A stretch of DNA of 39,953 bases from Cytidiella melzeri (GCA_022592445.1 JABYQR010000391.1:1-39953), one strand, 5' to 3'; counted from the stretch's first letter, positions 1-11,390 are shown. Numbers and translations are program-made. Notes: generated by a model from the letters alone, not told the origin.

Positions 1-1270
1 CTGCTTCCCTTGATTCTTGGCTTTTTTGACAACCTCGTCTCGCCAGGATATCTCATTTGGCAACCAGGCAGACCAGATTGGACGCAGGCGGCGAGAGTGA
101 TCAAGAGGATCATCGCTGGTCCAGACTCTTCCATCAGGAAGATGCGGCGTTGTTTCATTTGAGTTGATGACGGTTCCCATCAATGTCCTCATGACAGCGC
201 AAATGAGTCCCTGCAGCAGACGTAAGACACGGTACGTCTGCAGATGGCATTGGCGATTACATGGTACTCACATTTATCATTGGCTCTCTAGTTCTCACTA
301 CTCCTCCTGACACAGATGCCGCAGAACCAGACGCAGACATTGCACTACCGTCCCCACCGGCCGCAATGTAGGCACGTATTTCATTCATTTCACAGCGTAA
401 CAAGGTGAGCTCTTGCCGTGTCAACTCCTCCGTCTCTCTTGAGCCTTGTTGGAAAGCATACAATTCATTTGTGGTACGCCGGAGCTCTGCCAAGTCCAAC
501 GAGGTCTCCCTACACTGCTTTGCAAGCTTGCCAATAGCTGTCGTGTTGAGATTTCCTGTTGTTTGTAAGTGTCTCAACGAATCCTCGAGGGACTTCATTC
601 TATCACTGATAGCTTTCACGGTATTGGCCGTATTGGCAGAGCTAGACAGTGGGCGAGGTTGCATATCTACGGCTCCAAAGGTCATGGCCATGGGCTGTCG
701 GCTGCTGGCATGTTCGCGAGAAGACATAGGTGAGTTATTAGGCAATGCCATCGCGGAAACAACGAGACCAGACGGCTCAATCAAGGGAGTGCGCGAACGA
801 GAAGGTGTTATTGACAAGGGACGGCGAGAATATGAGGAGGGATGACCAGGCCCTAGGGAATATGGACTGCTGGACATGCCAGGTGGGTTATCAGTCGCGG
901 TATGCGCTTGTTGCTGATTGGGTGGCAGGGTAGACAAAGGTCGAGCAATGCGGGAAAATGGATTGTTGGATGGAGGGTATATTCGGTTGGGATGCGTGTC
1001 TGCCGAGGCATGCATATAATCTTGCGCATGAAGCTGAGCAGGAATAGACGAGGCGCGATGCGAATGGGAGAATGGAAATTGGAAACCGGAGAGTGGCTGC
1101 GACAAGGAGGTACGAGCTATGGGCTCTGATGAAATACTTGCAGAGCCTGGACTTATAGGGCGTTGTAGGGCAGGATATCAATTAGAACGAACTTCAGCTC
1201 CGGAGGCTGACAAGGGTGGACGAGTCTTTCTTTTGCCGAGAGGGCTGGTAGCGGGATTTGTCTGAGACAT
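1..1270 (-). pseudogene. Coiled-coil protein gene with in-frame stop, 3' end beyond the window
   Basis: The minus strand reads from ATG (1270-1268) for 30 codons (begins MSQTNPATSPLGKRK), meets TGA at 1180-1178, then stays open in the same frame to 272. A 61-nt intron (211-271, GTGAGT...CTGCAG) follows and the frame continues from 210 to the left edge. A nearer acceptor (about 238) would also keep frame and give a 34-nt intron. The N-terminal 150 residues are Ser/Pro-rich and look disordered. They are followed by a heptad-like helix (about residues 190-270) rich in Leu, Glu and Arg. After the intron comes a helical stretch with GRVWTSDDP. The single TGA could be a CGA-to-TGA change, which would make this a recent pseudogene; otherwise translation starts further in or a short exon is skipped. 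I do not recognise the family. A foldback element ends 52 bp upstream of the ATG. Confidence 0.5.
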
Positions 1271-1322
1271 AGTGAGACGACGCGCGTGGAGCAAAGTTGT
1301 GGGACTGGACGGCACAGACCAA

Positions 1323-1744
1323 CACTGGGTAACCACGGCCCAATTTCCGGTGGAAAAACATGAGAAATACGTGAGAAAAAATGGTGATTTTACGGTACCT
1401 TTTTGTAGCAGAAATAGCGCCGAAAAACACTGAATATTTCATCTTGTTTTTCTTGTGAGCGAATGGATGAAAAAGTGGCTTTTTTCTCAATGCGTTTTTC
1501 CGGCCTTTTGGTGATGCCTAAACGGAGCGTTTCTCAATGGTATTTTCAACAGAAACCAAAAGGCCGGAAAAACGCATTGAGAAAAAAGCCACTTTTTCAT
1601 CCATTCGCTCACAAGAAAAACAAGATGAAATATTCAGTGTTTTTCGGCGCTATTTCTGCTACAAAAAGGTACTGTAAAATCGCCATTTTTTCTCACGTAT
1701 TTCTCATGTTTTTCCACCGGAAATTGGGCCGTGGTTACCCAGTG
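1323..1744. mobile_element. Foldback MITE, CACTA-like ends
   Basis: Two 189-bp arms (1323-1511 and 1556-1744) are reverse complements with two mismatches that I can see, around a 44-bp centre. The outer ends read CACTGGGTAACC and GGTTACCCAGTG. The flanking trinucleotide CAA is present on both sides (1320-1322 and 1745-1747), as expected for the 3-bp target duplication of the CACTA (EnSpm) superfamily. There is no transposase inside, so it would depend on an autonomous element elsewhere. The nearly identical arms imply recent insertion or gene conversion. Long open frames across the arms are by-products of the palindrome. Confidence 0.8.
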
Positions 1745-1747
1745 CAA

Positions 1748-2319
1748 GCTGGGGGTGGGAGCAAGGTGAGCTCAACGTTTGCAGCAGCTGTGTGCATTAC
1801 TGATCAGGATAAATCCAAATTACTAGTTGTGTTCATGTCGCACGCGCACGAATCACATTCATCATGCGTTGTTGTACGCACGCGTATTGTACAGTTAACT
1901 TTGATATCGATGTCGACGTCGCGCATGCAGCACAATCCTCACGATCGCGAGTATACGTATACGTATACTAGCTATAGGTACATGTACATTAGTATTACAG
2001 GTCAATGTATCCTGTACATGCATGGTCAGCTCGCGCGTGGTGTGCAATGGCATAGTGGCCAAAAATCAATTAAATTCTGAATATTAATATACTGCCCGAT
2101 TATAATTATCGCTGATCAGGCGTCTACGTGGATATTGAATGGATACAGCATGGAAATTCCAACTATTCTAGGCTCTATCCACGCAATATCCATTGTTGAT
2201 ATTCACGTCTAACGTGCAGTGTATGCGTGAGTCTTATGACTCAAATACTAATGCCGATAAAACAATAACAGGACAAACGTTGCAGATGCTGGCAGTTGAT
2301 ATTCGTCGTCGTCAAGTTC
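1748..2319. other. Intergenic, palindrome-rich, no gene seen
   Basis: About 570 bp between the foldback element and the large transposon. It contains short palindromes, including alternating GTATAC units near 1954-1971, and an imperfect inverted repeat pairing about 2128-2149 with about 2176-2200 (both arms built around GGATATTG). No frame looks coding. Confidence 0.5.
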
Positions 2320-2328
2320 CGCCCCCGT
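2320..2328. repeat. Target-site duplication of the large transposon, left copy
   Basis: CGCCCCCGT lies directly before the left terminal inverted repeat and is repeated exactly at 12891-12899 directly after the right one. A 9-bp duplication is characteristic of Mutator-like elements. Confidence 0.85.
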
Positions 2329-2652
2329 GGGCACATAGGAATTGGCGCTACCACAAGTCACCAGCCACATTGCGCCAGTGTGGCAGGCGCAATTAGTCAC
2401 AGTCACATCGTTGTAACTGTGTACCTCTGGTCCTCCAGTGCCCCATCAATAGCGTTTGCGTGAACCAAAGTATGGCACAAGGCCGAAGTGGTCAATAAGC
2501 AACATATCCTACTATTTTTGATACTCAGATTGTCTTAGCAATTCATGTGTGCCCTGCAGAGCTTCAAAAGTATGTTGTCACGCTGTGAGTTGTGTGACAT
2601 AAAGAGCTCCGTGACGTTACTTGCGCCATTGCGCCTGGCGCAAGGAAAAGGT
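2329..2652. repeat. Left terminal inverted repeat, outer part
   Basis: Matches 12575-12890 in reverse complement with small indels; the outermost 21 bp align without gaps. The repeat resumes at 4105-4180 on the far side of the nested insertion. It includes a GGCGCAAT-rich stretch and the block TGTGCCCTGCAGAGC shared by both TIRs. Confidence 0.8.
2642..2652. repeat. 11-bp target duplication of the nested element, left copy
   Basis: AAGGAAAAGGT is followed by the nested element and occurs again at 4094-4104. The undisturbed right TIR of the host transposon carries this sequence once, which confirms it as the insertion site. Confidence 0.8.
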
Positions 2653-4093
2653 AGTCTCGGTCCCAGACGTTCGGGCACCTTCCTGTTTAGGGAGCGGAGA
2701 ACGAAAAAAAAAGAGAGGGGGGCACCCGAACGTCTGGTGTTTTTGGCCTATCCGGGTGTAGGTGAAATCCCACGTGGCAATCGTGTCGTGTCCACAACGC
2801 GTCCACTGCGGGTGCTTATGTTATTAGCACTACGCGCGATCCTGTACTTTCTTCGTCTCTGTATCGCTATTACATTGTCCCTCCATGTATTATTGCTCAA
2901 CAATATGCCAGTAACAATTACACGAGTCAACAAGCAGCGATGGGACCCTCTCGATGCCCTGATGGCACCTTGCCCGCGCCCCGAAGCTACTGCAGCCCTG
3001 TCTGGTAGCCAATCTTTGACAACTGCGTCTTGCACAACCTCGTCCCTTCCATCACAGCCTTCAGCAGCAAATACGTATGAGTCTATTCTGGATGAACTAC
3101 AGCCCCTGGCTCCAAAGACGGTCCACCATGCTCAGTCGTACAAGCTACTTGAAGAGGCCCGAGAACAGGCAAAGAAAGATTGCCAGTATTGTTCCGAGAC
3201 ATGGCGGAGTAGAGTCAGACACGAAATTGGAGCTAGATGTCATGGACGCGTACCGTATTGGTGTCAAGAAGACGTCGCGGAAGCCTTCCATCTCGAGTTG
3301 GACGTCGCGATTGTGGCGGGGACAGGCTTTGGGAAAACACTCCCCTTCGTCATGCCACTGCTCGTCGAGGAGTCCGGTTCAAAGGTGATCATTGTCTCAC
3401 CTCTCAATGCTCTCGAACGTGACCAGGTGAGTTTCTGATGAGAATTGTCAATGTACTCGAAGCTGACTATATGCGCCATGCACTCACTCACTCTGATAGG
3501 CTGCGCGGTTCCGTGATATGGGGCTGACCGCTGTGGCTGTCAATGGCGAGGACTATTCGCACGAGCTGCACCAGGTGATATCTCACGCGATTCACATTTT
3601 AGTACAAAGACTCACCTTAGTTTCCAGAACTCGAAGCTGATCACTTCCGTGTCATCATCACCTCAACTTCGCGGCAATCCGTCGATGCGAGGTGGTCTCA
3701 AAGCGACTTGCGCACCGTGTTGTCCTACCAAGCGGTCCTCTGGCAGGGCTGGGCTCAGACTCGTCACCAGAGTCCGAGTCGTCTTCGTCCTCGAGGTCGG
3801 CACCTTCAAAGTACTGGCGTGGAACGCGTGCGCGAGGCATTTGAGGGCGAACGAGACGAGACGGGGGAAAGCAAAGTTTATTGGGACGTGTAGTGTACAC
3901 AACTCATAAATTGATCGCGCCGTGATTTGCAGTCACGGTTGCAGATAATCACAACCATGTGGGATTCACCTACACCCGGATAGGCCAGGAACACCAGACC
4001 CTCAGCTGGCTTCCTGGTTTTTTTTTCGTTCTCCGCCCCCAAAACAGGAAGGCAGCGCACGTGGCAGCTTGCAGAGGGTCTGGGACCGAGACT
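2653..4093. mobile_element. Nested TIR transposon carrying a helicase fragment
   Basis: The element starts AGTCTCGGTCCCAGAC and ends with the exact reverse complement. Wider inverted repeats of about 135-145 bp (2653 to about 2790; about 3950 to 4093) share blocks such as TTCCTGTTT, CGGAGAACGAAAA and GGCCTATCCGGGTGTAGG, separated by diverged stretches. It is flanked by AAGGAAAAGGT (11 bp). The inside encodes a truncated RecQ/DEAD-like helicase and no transposase, so it is probably a non-autonomous element that captured host or transposon helicase sequence. The 11-bp duplication fits a Mutator-type transposase best, but the superfamily is uncertain. Confidence 0.75.
2905..3893 (+). pseudogene. 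Truncated RecQ/DEAD-type helicase gene
   Basis: Three exons (2905-3426, 3500-3574, 3621-3893) would encode about 289 residues. GTGFGKT near residue 142 is the Walker A motif and IIVSPLNALERDQ is motif Ia. The second exon gives AARFRDMGLTAVAVNGEDY and the third begins FPELEADHFRVIITS, matching the order in the RecQ-like helicases that are abundant in Agaricomycete genomes. The DEAH/DEAD box, the RecA-2 domain and all later motifs are absent; the frame continues into unrelated sequence and stops at 3893. The protein cannot be an active helicase. ATG 2905 is chosen because it lies inside the nested element; the frame is open further upstream only by chance. Confidence 0.6.
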
Positions 4094-4104
4094 AAGGAAA
4101 AGGT
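4094..4104. repeat. 11-bp target duplication of the nested element, right copy
   Basis: AAGGAAAAGGT, identical to 2642-2652. From here the host TIR resumes (GGTAGAAATGGCGCAAGG), matching the uninterrupted right TIR. Confidence 0.8.
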
Positions 4105-4675
4105 AGAAATGGCGCAAGGACAGCGCTAAATTTGGCGCAAGGGTAGAAACGGCGCAAGGACAGCGCTAGAATTGGCGCAAGGGTAGATATAGCAAGAAAT
4201 ATATCAGTAAAATTAGCATTGTATGTTGAGTTGTAATATAGCATAAATAATCCGAGCTGGGTGTTATAACATATGCAGTTGATAACACAAACATGACAGT
4301 TTCCGTAAGAGAGCCAATTGGAAGGTTATGTATGTATGAATGTATCTATGTAGTCTATATGTATGCTGCGTTGTTTGAACTTGTTGAATGTAGGTTTGTG
4401 TGGCCACTAATTGGGTGCTGTATCCACATGTAACTATGTCACTTTTATGTATGCTACATGGTATGGGGTCATAAAACTACACTTGTGGCTGTGGTGTGGC
4501 TTCCACTTAGGTGCCACATCTGAGTTGTCTGAATCATTGCCAGCTCATTTTCCTGTGGTACAGTAAAGGTCTTTGCTGCTGTGTTTGACCATAGCTAGTA
4601 CATTCTGATGTTTCCATCTCCTTCTCACAGACATTATTATCAAGATGAAAATGTTTGGTAAGACTTTAGAGAAAA
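4105..4675. other. Inner left TIR and 3' non-coding part of the large transposon
   Basis: 4105-4180 is the inner part of the left TIR, with alternating GGCGCAAGGACAGCGCT and GGCGCAAGGGTAG units. 4181-4675 is AT-rich, with no credible frame; it lies downstream of the transposase stop codon and would hold its 3' UTR and polyadenylation signals. Confidence 0.6.
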
Positions 4676-7600
4676 CTATTGTACAGTGTTGCGTGCAACT
4701 TTGGCCATTACTTGTCTGGGAACAGCACGAAGTTTTCTTTTTTGTTTATTCTGACTCTCGGAAAGTGGCTCTGATCTTGGGGATTGTGTGTCTGCAGCCA
4801 ATTTGGGAGCATAATTTGGACCACACTAGAGCAGATATAGGTAAGCTGAAAATGTGATAAATAATGCTATACTCACCTTCAGTACCTCATCCTCATTGTC
4901 GGGGTAGAAATCACCATGATTCCAATGTGATGGCAGACCTGCATATGGATCCCAGCTCTCCTGATGTTCTCCTGCATCTAGCCCCCACTGATACCATCCA
5001 GCAATGCCTGCCTCACGCGACCTCTCAAACAAACGCTCTTCAAACAAAGTCAGGCATTCATGGTCTACATCAACTTGGAACCGATCTTCCTCATCATTTC
5101 TCTGATACTCCCATGCACGTTTGAGAGAATACACTTCCAGTTCTGCTCCATCAAGGTGTTTCGGATATGTGGGGTCATCCTGAATATCAAATCGCCGCCG
5201 GTAAGCAATGACCAGAGTGGCTGCATGTGCATTCATTGCTGAGCCTTGCCATTTCTCTCTTGTACCTTCTGCCTCTGGTATGTGTGAGACAATCCAGTTC
5301 ACAATCTGGCCCTGCTCTGCAATATCAAGACCTCCGTAGAATGGCACCATGCCTCGTCGCTCAGCTTCAAAGTTCTGCTGGTTGCTTTTAGCTGCGTCAA
5401 TGGAATATCTGCAAGCTGGCAGATCTGGAAAGCTTTGGAATCCTTGCAAAAGTATGCGTTGTAATAGATCAACATGTGGGGAGAGTATGTTGTTGATCTC
5501 ATCAGTATATGGATATTGGTGAGTGTTGTAGAGTAGTTCTTCATCCTTTAAAATTTCATGGGCATGGAGCCATCGGCCAAGCTGTGGTACTACAGGTTAA
5601 ATCATGTATATAACCAAGTGCAGATACTTACCCGGATTTCTCGCCGTTTGTCTCTGTCATTCCATAGCTCATCTACAATGTTGCTCTCTGCAATTTGTGA
5701 GTCTCCTGGTGGTAGTAGTGTTGCATCACTTGGAAAGATACTGTGCCGCCACCAACGGACCCTCCAGCGGACAATGCCCTGTTTCTCAGGTGGCACAATC
5801 TTGGCAAGCAAACGGACTGGATAATAGAACTCTCTATAACAGGCTAGAGCACCTTTTCCTGGACTTGATAATAGAAGGCTTGTCAGTTTTCCACATTGGA
5901 TTGTTGTGCAAAAAGAACATACAGTAAGCGGTTGGCTAATTTTGAGCGTGGCTTTTTGGCAGAGAACTTCTGTTTCTTCTGACTAATCTAACAGTGAGTT
6001 GAGTGACTGCAATAGCATGAGCAACACACACCTTAACATCAATGTGCCACGTATATCACAAATGTAACAAAGCCACTGCTGCAAAGCTGTAATGCTACTT
6101 GCTGCACCGTTGCGCTGACATGAAATATGAGACCAGCGCTCACATTGGCTACATTGAATGACAGGAAGACTGTTTGACAGACTTGCAATGTTTCCGTCAC
6201 CTTTTGTTCCACATCGGCAATCCATAGGCATTGGAGATGGTGGTGGAGACGACAGGGAAGATGATTGTGAGTTATGTAATTGATGGGATGGAAATGGATG
6301 GTCAGCCCCCTGGCTTTTACTGGTAACACCGTGAGCAGAACACCTTGCGAGGGTGACCTTGTCGTCCAAGTCCAGCTCAGAGGATGAGTCACTGTCTTGT
6401 ACTATGGTGCTAGCATTGACCAGTGGATTTTGAGTGTCTAGTGATGTACGAGGTGCTGGTGTGGCTCCTTTGAATATGAATTCCCGTTTTCTAGAAGTAG
6501 AGCAACTCCGGTCTTCTATCCACCACCAGTCCTTGAAGGGCATTTCTTCAAAGAGTGAGTCTGGCATAAGGTCAACATGAGGAGCAGCTCCGGGATGGCT
6601 CTGAGAAACTGCAAGTTGATAACTCTGAAGCAGTGCAGATTGATGCTCAAGAATCCGCTGCTGTGCCTTCAGACCTCCACGTAAGTGATACAGTGCATAG
6701 TGGGAAGACCATGGTGATGGCATCAAGTCCTTGTCCAGTCCTGCAAGATGTGTCTTGCTTGTGCTGCCTTGAATCTCTTGGACTTGACCACCGTTGTTGA
6801 GATCATCGTAGAACAAGACAGTGCCACTGTCAGAGAGAAGATGCACAACAAAGTGGCCACCTTCACCACTACCAAATATGCGAGCAACCAGATCATATGT
6901 GATGTCCGATAGATCAGAGAGAGGTGGTCCAGGCTTCTTGGGATCATTGGACAGAGTTTGAACAGATTGCCAAGGACAAACTGTGGCTGGCAGGCTCCAA
7001 TGAGGCAGTCTCTCATCTGTATCCAGCTTCACATTGAGCAGAATTGGCATGGTGAGATAGAATCGCTTCATATGGCTGACTCCACCACACGTGTCCTGAC
7101 CTGCCAAAGATCTCCAGCATGCTGCCCCACGTGGTGAAGGAGGAATACGATCGATAGGGAGATGGGTAGAGAGATATGCAGCAAGATCCCCAGAAAACTC
7201 CTGATGCAACTCTGCACCAAGCTTTGCAAAGAAGTATGTGCGTATGGCGGGTTTGATTTGATAGTGACGGTCTGGACAGACCTGGGGATCAGCAGAGTTG
7301 GTATTTGGTAGGCCAGAACATGTCCTCATCTGCACGTAAGAGTGCTGAAAATAGGACCGCACAAGGTCTCCTGATGCGTCTGCAGGTCCAAGTTGTATCA
7401 AGTCTCCAAGAAATTGCTATGTAAAGTATCAGTAATGTCAAGATTATTGTTATTTTTTTTAGGTTGGGAGACTTACCATTGGCCACCACATTTCCTTAGT
7501 CATATCCAAATATGGGCTATCATCTGCTGTTGGCCTTAAGATCTTGTGATTGATGAGAAGCAGCCGGAAGTTTTGACGCTCGTTGGCCAACCATGCAGTC

Positions 7601-10503
7601 AAAGGTTCTCCATCTAAGTCCTGCAGCTGCATATGTTGCTGGCGGTGTAAGAAATGTTGAAGGAGTGCTTGCAAAGGTGAAGTGGAGGGTAGAGAGATAA
7701 AGCGAGATGCAAAGTCATCAAAGTCCCGCATGACTACTGTAAATACTGCCTCTAAGCTTGAATCTAGCCAGCAAGAGTTGTCCATCCAAGGATACAACAC
7801 ACGACCAGCCAACACAGGCTTTTGGGGGACTGATTAACTGATCAACATTGACATATTACAGCCATCACATCAATCACTCACTGACTGGCAGTCCAGGTTT
7901 TTTGACAACAATCTTGATCTTTTTTATGTGCTTGTGCATAGGTTGAACATTGGGGGTTCCTGACTGTGTGTATGCCCGTGTCTTTTGGATCTTCTTGCGC
8001 TGTTGTACCAGCTCACGAAGCGTATCTGGTGGCCGCCCATCATTCTTGAACAATTTTTGTCTTCCTGGTTCTCGTGATGGTTTGGTACGGCCGATGGTTT
8101 TCTTAGTTGCCTTCCATGGCTCAGGTCTCCCGTAGCGTATGGGGTTTCCCACTGGGAGAAGAAGGTTAAATACATTCCAACAAACAGTGCCTTATAGTAC
8201 AGCTTACCAAGAACATTTGACACAAGACGCTGGTAGTAGTCTGCAACCTTAGACAGAGCTTGAAGCCCCTCGAGAAGAGTATGGTTGCGCCCAACAGCAG
8301 AGTACAGCTTCCAATGCATTGCCTCCTCAGCATTAGTTGTCTCTGGGATCAAGTCCCATATGAACTCAGACATTTTACGCTGGGAGGTGAACAGCATAGA
8401 AGCGTGTTCTTCCTTGAGCCACCACAAAAGCCATGGTGCTACTTTAGGAAAGCTCTTGAGTAGTGCCGAGGCCAGCTCTAAGAAGGTCTTTGAATCAGGA
8501 GCTTCTAAGAGAGCGTTGGTCTGTGATTTGAATGCAGTGGCAGAATCATGAGGGACTACTGCGTCAATGTGGCTAATGCGGGTCACGTTGGCACGGAAAT
8601 GTTCACGACAGCCTCGGAGCACACTAAAGTCCACAACCTGTATATGATAACAAATGTCAGAGTGACAGCTAACAGAGAGGTACTGATACTCACTCCGCTG
8701 AAGTGATGAAACTCCAGTGTAATGCTACGCTTTCTGGCCTGGTCAGCCATCCTTTCAAAGAGGGTGTGGAAGTGGTGCTGGTAGTGCTCTGCAGATGCAC
8801 CATTTGAAAAGGACATGATGCCAGGTACCCAGCAATGCAGCAGGGGAGAGTAGACAGATGAAACAATGAGCAAGTGGTTACGCTCCTGCCAGAAACCATG
8901 AGCTGCATCAGAGACTATTCCTTCAACAGGATCAGAGGGATTTATAACAAGAGTATCCTTGATGAGCTGTGAGGCCATGAACTCTGACTGTATGGTGATG
9001 ACTGTAGCAACGTGGAGGTGTGGGCGAATGGTCAAATTTGGGTGCTCCTTGCAGAACTGAGAAAACTCGGCAACAAAACGATCTCCACCACTACTTTGTC
9101 CAGTTTTGACAGCACGTCGCTCTGCCTTCAGTCGGTCCTGATTAGCTAGCTCTGATGAAATCTCGGCTGCTGACTGTCCAGGTCCGTACAGCGTAGGGAC
9201 ACCAACAAGCAAAGCAAGCGGTCCAGACTTTGGATTGCTGGAAATCAGATCGTGAAGCTTGTCTTGTTCAGGAGGAGTGAGGTGGAGTAACCTTGCAGGT
9301 TTGGGATGATCATGGACTCCTCGATGCTCGTAGTATACTCCTGAGGTAAACTTGTGGATACGTGCTTTAACTGTGCATTTGTGGTGGCGTAGGAGTTCTC
9401 CACACTGACATTCTACCAGTTGGCTTGGTATCCTGTTGGTATGGGTTTGTGGTCGAATGACAACTTTGCAACTATCATTGTCACAGGTGATAACACCAAG
9501 ACAGCTACGTGATGTGGTGGAACCTTGGCCAAACTGGTTCTGCAGTGTCTTGACTGAGATTCCAGTGTTGCGGTTGGACCAATGCTCTGCCAGTCGGTTT
9601 GTGGACACGTACTCAGTCAGAGAGAATACTTGGGTAAAGTCTCCATCAGGCCAGTAGTCCCAAGTGCATGCAGATGACACTGGGGAAGCAGGGTCTGGTT
9701 GGAGTGGGGAGGCAGCAGGAGGATTGGTTGAAGAGTCCAAGTGGGAATGAGGTGTTAATGTGCCAATGACAGGTTTATGTTGCTGATTACGGCTTGGCTC
9801 TACAGATTCACAGTCAATGTGGGCCAAAGTCAGAGAAGATACATAGTGTGTTATACCTTGTGTCTCAGCAGAAACATGATGAGTCAGCTGTTGGGCATCT
9901 ACCTCGTGCTGCTTTGTGTTATGAGAGGCTTGAATTTCCAAAGACTGGACAGAGGCAGGGATGGGATGAGTGTTGGACTGATTAGATAGAAGACTTGGTG
10001 GAGAGTAGATTGTTGTGTTTGAGCCAAGTGCAGAGGACAGTAGAACTGGAGTAAGGACTATTGAACTGTTGATGGCTGCGCCTGCAAGCAGTAGTCCTGG
10101 TACAGCATGTACAGCATTCTGAGGAGAAGGCTGCCACTGCGTGATGAATGGGACAGAAGATGTTGGATTGACTGAAGGTGTTTGAAGGATGTTTTGAGGA
10201 CTAGCAGTGGCAGTTGCAGTCAGAACCTCTCGGTATGCCTGAATCTCGCCATCTAAACCATATACAGGAACTTGGCGCCTGGTTGTATTGGCTACTAGGT
10301 TGGATTAACATTACTGAGACATCAAAGGCTTATTAGGTACGCACATGTGGCACGGAGTGTTGTCTTTGCATTTTCTGATTGCTCCTTGGGTGGCTGATCT
10401 ACTTTCATCTCCAAGCCAGGGTTGACAGAATAAGTGTCACGAGATTGTTCTGGCTTGAAGAGGAAATTAGCTACATCTGCAATATTGCAGTCTGCACCAG
10501 AGA
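4676..10503 (-). CDS. MULE-like transposase fused to USP-like peptidase and PHD finger
   Basis: Exons on the minus strand: 10503-10345, 10294-8694, 8637-8208, 8151-7882, 7829-7477, 7416-6032, 5982-5923, 5878-5632, 5581-4877, 4825-4676. All junctions are GT-AG and keep frame; stop is TAG at 4678-4676. The start is unresolved, so at least about 1,785 codons. Order, numbered from 10503: low-complexity N-terminus; Cys/His zinc module ending GVHDHP (about 260-370, WRKY/GCM type); DDE transposase with first Asp in GIVSDAAHGFW (about 515), second in VVDFS (about 588) and Glu in PETTNAEEAMHW (about 690); basic linker; NSCWLDSSLEAVF (about 840), like the Cys box of USP/UCH peptidases; GGHFVVHLL followed by FYDDLNNGG (about 1,130), like the His/Asp box; C4HC3 PHD finger (about 1,345-1,395); Agenet/Tudor-like patch with YYPVRLLAK and VRWWR (about 1,430); basic tail. 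It presumably catalyses excision and integration of the surrounding element; the peptidase and chromatin roles are inferred from motifs only. Confidence 0.75.
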
Positions 10504-10739
10504 CTTACTAAAGACATTGATATTTTGACTGGTTAGGTATGAGAAAGTGTCTATGTTTGTGGTGCAGGGCAATAGCAAGGCTTGTTTCTAGCAGTCCAAT
10601 TGGAGGACGTCTGTACAAAATCTATGAGATAAACAGTTCAAACCTCAGAGATAGAGCCTAAGCTCTGTATGAATTCACCTACAAGACACTTGTGTCAACT
10701 ACAAGGCAGTATCAGTAAGAGAAAAACTGAGATAGCTAA

Positions 10740-11150
10740 GGTAGAGTATGAAACAAATAGGAGTCTGTTGGTTTTTCAAACACAGCAACCAGGCTGTAAG
10801 AGAGGCAGGTAAGGTAGCTAAGTTGACCTATGAAACATGTAGGAGTTTGTGAGTTGCACAAACAACAGGCAGTTCAAACGATAAAGGTGGTCAAGTTCAC
10901 CAATGAAACATGTAGGAGTGTGCAAGTTGTGCATGCAAATAAACCAGGCTATACAACTCCTCAGCTCCTCTATACCTCTGTTACCATTCCACCAGATAGA
11001 GCCCTGTCTATCCCCTGTCTCAGGTTCAACCCTGTCTATCTCCTGTTTCAGGTTCAACCCCCTTTTTACAATAGTTGGTCTTAACAGTAGCTGAGCTGAT
11101 CTACAAAACATAGGAGGAATCTGCAAGTTGTATAAATGAAGAAAATTGGT
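10740..11150. repeat. Degenerate direct repeats in the transposon leader
   Basis: The unit contains TATGAAACATGTAGGAGTNTG followed by a GAGTTGCACAAA/CAAGTTGTGCAT variant, and recurs with spacing of roughly 75 bp near 10750, 10828, 10903 and, more diverged, 11100. Inside it a 28-bp unit starting CCTGTCTATC is tandemly doubled (11003-11030 and 11031-11058). Confidence 0.55.
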
Positions 11151-11380
11151 TTTACAAGTTGAGGCAATAACAAGAGACAATAAAAGAAATATAGTGCAAC
11201 AGAGGCATATGTAGAATCCTGTGAGTCCTTGGTGCGTCCTCAGCAATGAGTTGTGTGATTTTGCAGAGATTGTCAGAAAAGCAATGAGAAACACGAGATG
11301 GATTCTTCAAGAGTTGGACGGAGTGAGTGGGAATTGTCATTGATTCAAAGTTCTTGGGTTTTTTCCCCATACACTGTACT

Positions 11381-11390
11381 ACTTATATAC
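11381..11390 (-). promoter_or_regulatory. Candidate TATA box for the transposase gene
   Basis: The minus strand reads GTATATAAGT, about 41 bp ahead of an ATG that opens a short basic reading frame. A start site 25-30 bp downstream would place that ATG first in the mRNA. Only sequence resemblance supports this. Confidence 0.25.

Noticed and set aside
1463..2080. 205-codon open frame on the plus strand
   Set aside because: It runs through the foldback arm and then palindromic intergenic DNA; the same peptide appears mirrored from the other arm, so it is a by-product of the inverted repeat.
2545..3438. 297-codon frame starting in the transposon TIR
   Set aside because: Its first 120 codons cross the TIR and the nested element's insertion boundary; only the part from ATG 2905 resembles a protein family.
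10591..10650. Minus-strand codons resembling LYRRPPIGLLETSLAIAL upstream of the transposase
   Set aside because: The stretch ends in a stop and could not be joined in frame to the next exon; kept only as a possible missing exon.
10818..11294. 158-codon minus-strand frame in the transposon leader
   Set aside because: The composition follows the degenerate repeats, with no conserved motif and no splice link to the transposase that I could confirm.
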